From: an uncultured Lachnospiraceae bacterium
Lineage (GTDB): Bacteria; Bacillota; Clostridia; Lachnospirales; Lachnospiraceae
Direction: 5' to 3'
DNA: 13,854 nt
Assembly (NCBI GenBank): GCA_902783295.1
Contig: CACZQT010000023.1
Coordinates: 1 to 13,854, forward strand
Below the pieces are notes generated by a model. The model was given only the letters and a program-made list of their open reading frames with translations. It had not been told where the DNA came from and made no database searches. How positions within the stretch are numbered: the first letter of the stretch is position 1; every line of letters begins with the position of its first letter. Below, one piece after another: positions 13,408-13,854 of the stretch. Made by a program: the position numbers and the translations under genes.

Positions 13408-13854
13408 TTATTTCTGGACCAGACGTACGGTTTCGCGGGCAATGGCCAGCTCTTCGTTGGTCGGATACAGAACAACCTGTACCTTGGAATCCGGAGCGGA
13501 GATGATCCGTGCTTCGCCGCGGACATTGTTCGCTTCGTCGTCAATCTTCACACCCAGATAAGTCAGGTTCTCGCAGATGGTCTTGCGAACGTAGATATCA
13601 TTCTCGCCTACGCCTGCGGTGAACGCGATGGCATCCACACCGTTCATGGCTGCGGTATAGGCACCGATGTATTTCACTACACGGTAAATGAAAGCATCCA
13701 GTGCAACACCGGCAAGACGGTTGCCCTCTTTCTGAGCCTTCTCGATGTCACGGAAATCAGAGGAAACGCCGCCGGACAGACCCAGAACGCCGGACTTCTT
13801 GTTCAGCATGTTCAGAACTTCGTTGACATCCTTGCCTTCCTTGTTGCAGATGTA
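13408..13854 (-). CDS. ackA: Acetate kinase, C-terminal part (cut by the window edge)
   Basis: Only the last 148 residues are in the window; the gene continues past the right edge. The enzyme makes ATP and acetate from acetyl phosphate and ADP in fermentative substrate-level phosphorylation. The ASKHA-family C-terminal half is clear: KKSGVLGLSGGVSSDFRDI, DAFIYRVVKYIGAY, and the nucleotide-binding FTAGVGENDIYVR. The end (PTNEELAIARET, then VRLVQK) matches the usual acetate kinase C terminus. The reading frame stays open from the internal ATG at 13809 to the window edge (NKEGKDVNEVLN precedes it), so 13809 is not the start. It ends at its own terminator. Confidence 0.96.
   Translation of the reverse strand, partial: YICNKEGKDVNEVLNMLNKKSGVLGLSGGVSSDFRDIEKAQKEGNRLAGVALDAFIYRVVKYIGAYTAAMNGVDAIAFTAGVGENDIYVRKTICENLTYLGVKIDDEANNVRGEARIISAPDSKVQVVLYPTNEELAIARETVRLVQK

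Overview
This 13.9 kb window looks like chromosomal core sequence from a moderately GC-rich member of the Clostridia, most likely Lachnospiraceae. The evidence is strong AGGAGG-type ribosome binding sites, rho-independent terminators with T tracts, a PASTA-domain serine/threonine kinase with its PP2C phosphatase, and a gene order that resembles the clostridial fmt / Zn-peptidase / rsmB / rlmN / stp / prkC / rsgA / rpe cluster. The taxonomic call is an inference from family and synteny knowledge, not a search. Every gene is on the minus strand, so transcription runs from high to low coordinates. I see no tRNA, rRNA, CRISPR array, insertion sequence or phage gene.

Layout in the direction of transcription: the C-terminal third of acetate kinase (ackA, cut by the right edge) ends at a hairpin terminator near 13342-13370. 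A 315-nt gene-free stretch follows, holding a dyad at 13294-13316 and a plausible promoter at 13244-13273. Then comes an apparent eleven-gene operon: fmt, a YugP-type membrane Zn-peptidase, rsmB, rlmN, stp, prkC, rsgA, rpe, recJ, apt and a SpoU/TrmH-family RNA methyltransferase. Junctions are overlaps of 1, 4 or 7 nt, direct abutment, or gaps of 3-71 nt. The operon ends at a strong perfect 15-bp hairpin terminator at 1393-1441. The last gene is a separate unit with its own near-consensus promoter and terminator. It encodes a secreted protein with two SH3-like repeats and a C-terminal 3D-type domain, probably a cell-wall protein.

Functionally the operon combines translation initiation and ribosome maturation (Fmt, RsmB, RlmN, RsgA, the TrmH-like methyltransferase), envelope-sensing signalling (PrkC and Stp), and housekeeping metabolism and repair (Rpe, Apt, RecJ). 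The fmt-to-rpe part is the familiar arrangement. The attachment of recJ-apt-methyltransferase after rpe, and ackA rather than priA/def upstream of fmt, look like lineage-specific joins.

No wholly new system is evident. The best leads are regulatory. The wall-protein gene has an extended -10 promoter, a tandem 11-bp repeat abutting the -10 box, and a perfect 19-bp palindrome upstream. A 12-bp word from the tandem repeat recurs inside the dyad upstream of the fmt/prkC operon, which hints at a shared regulator.
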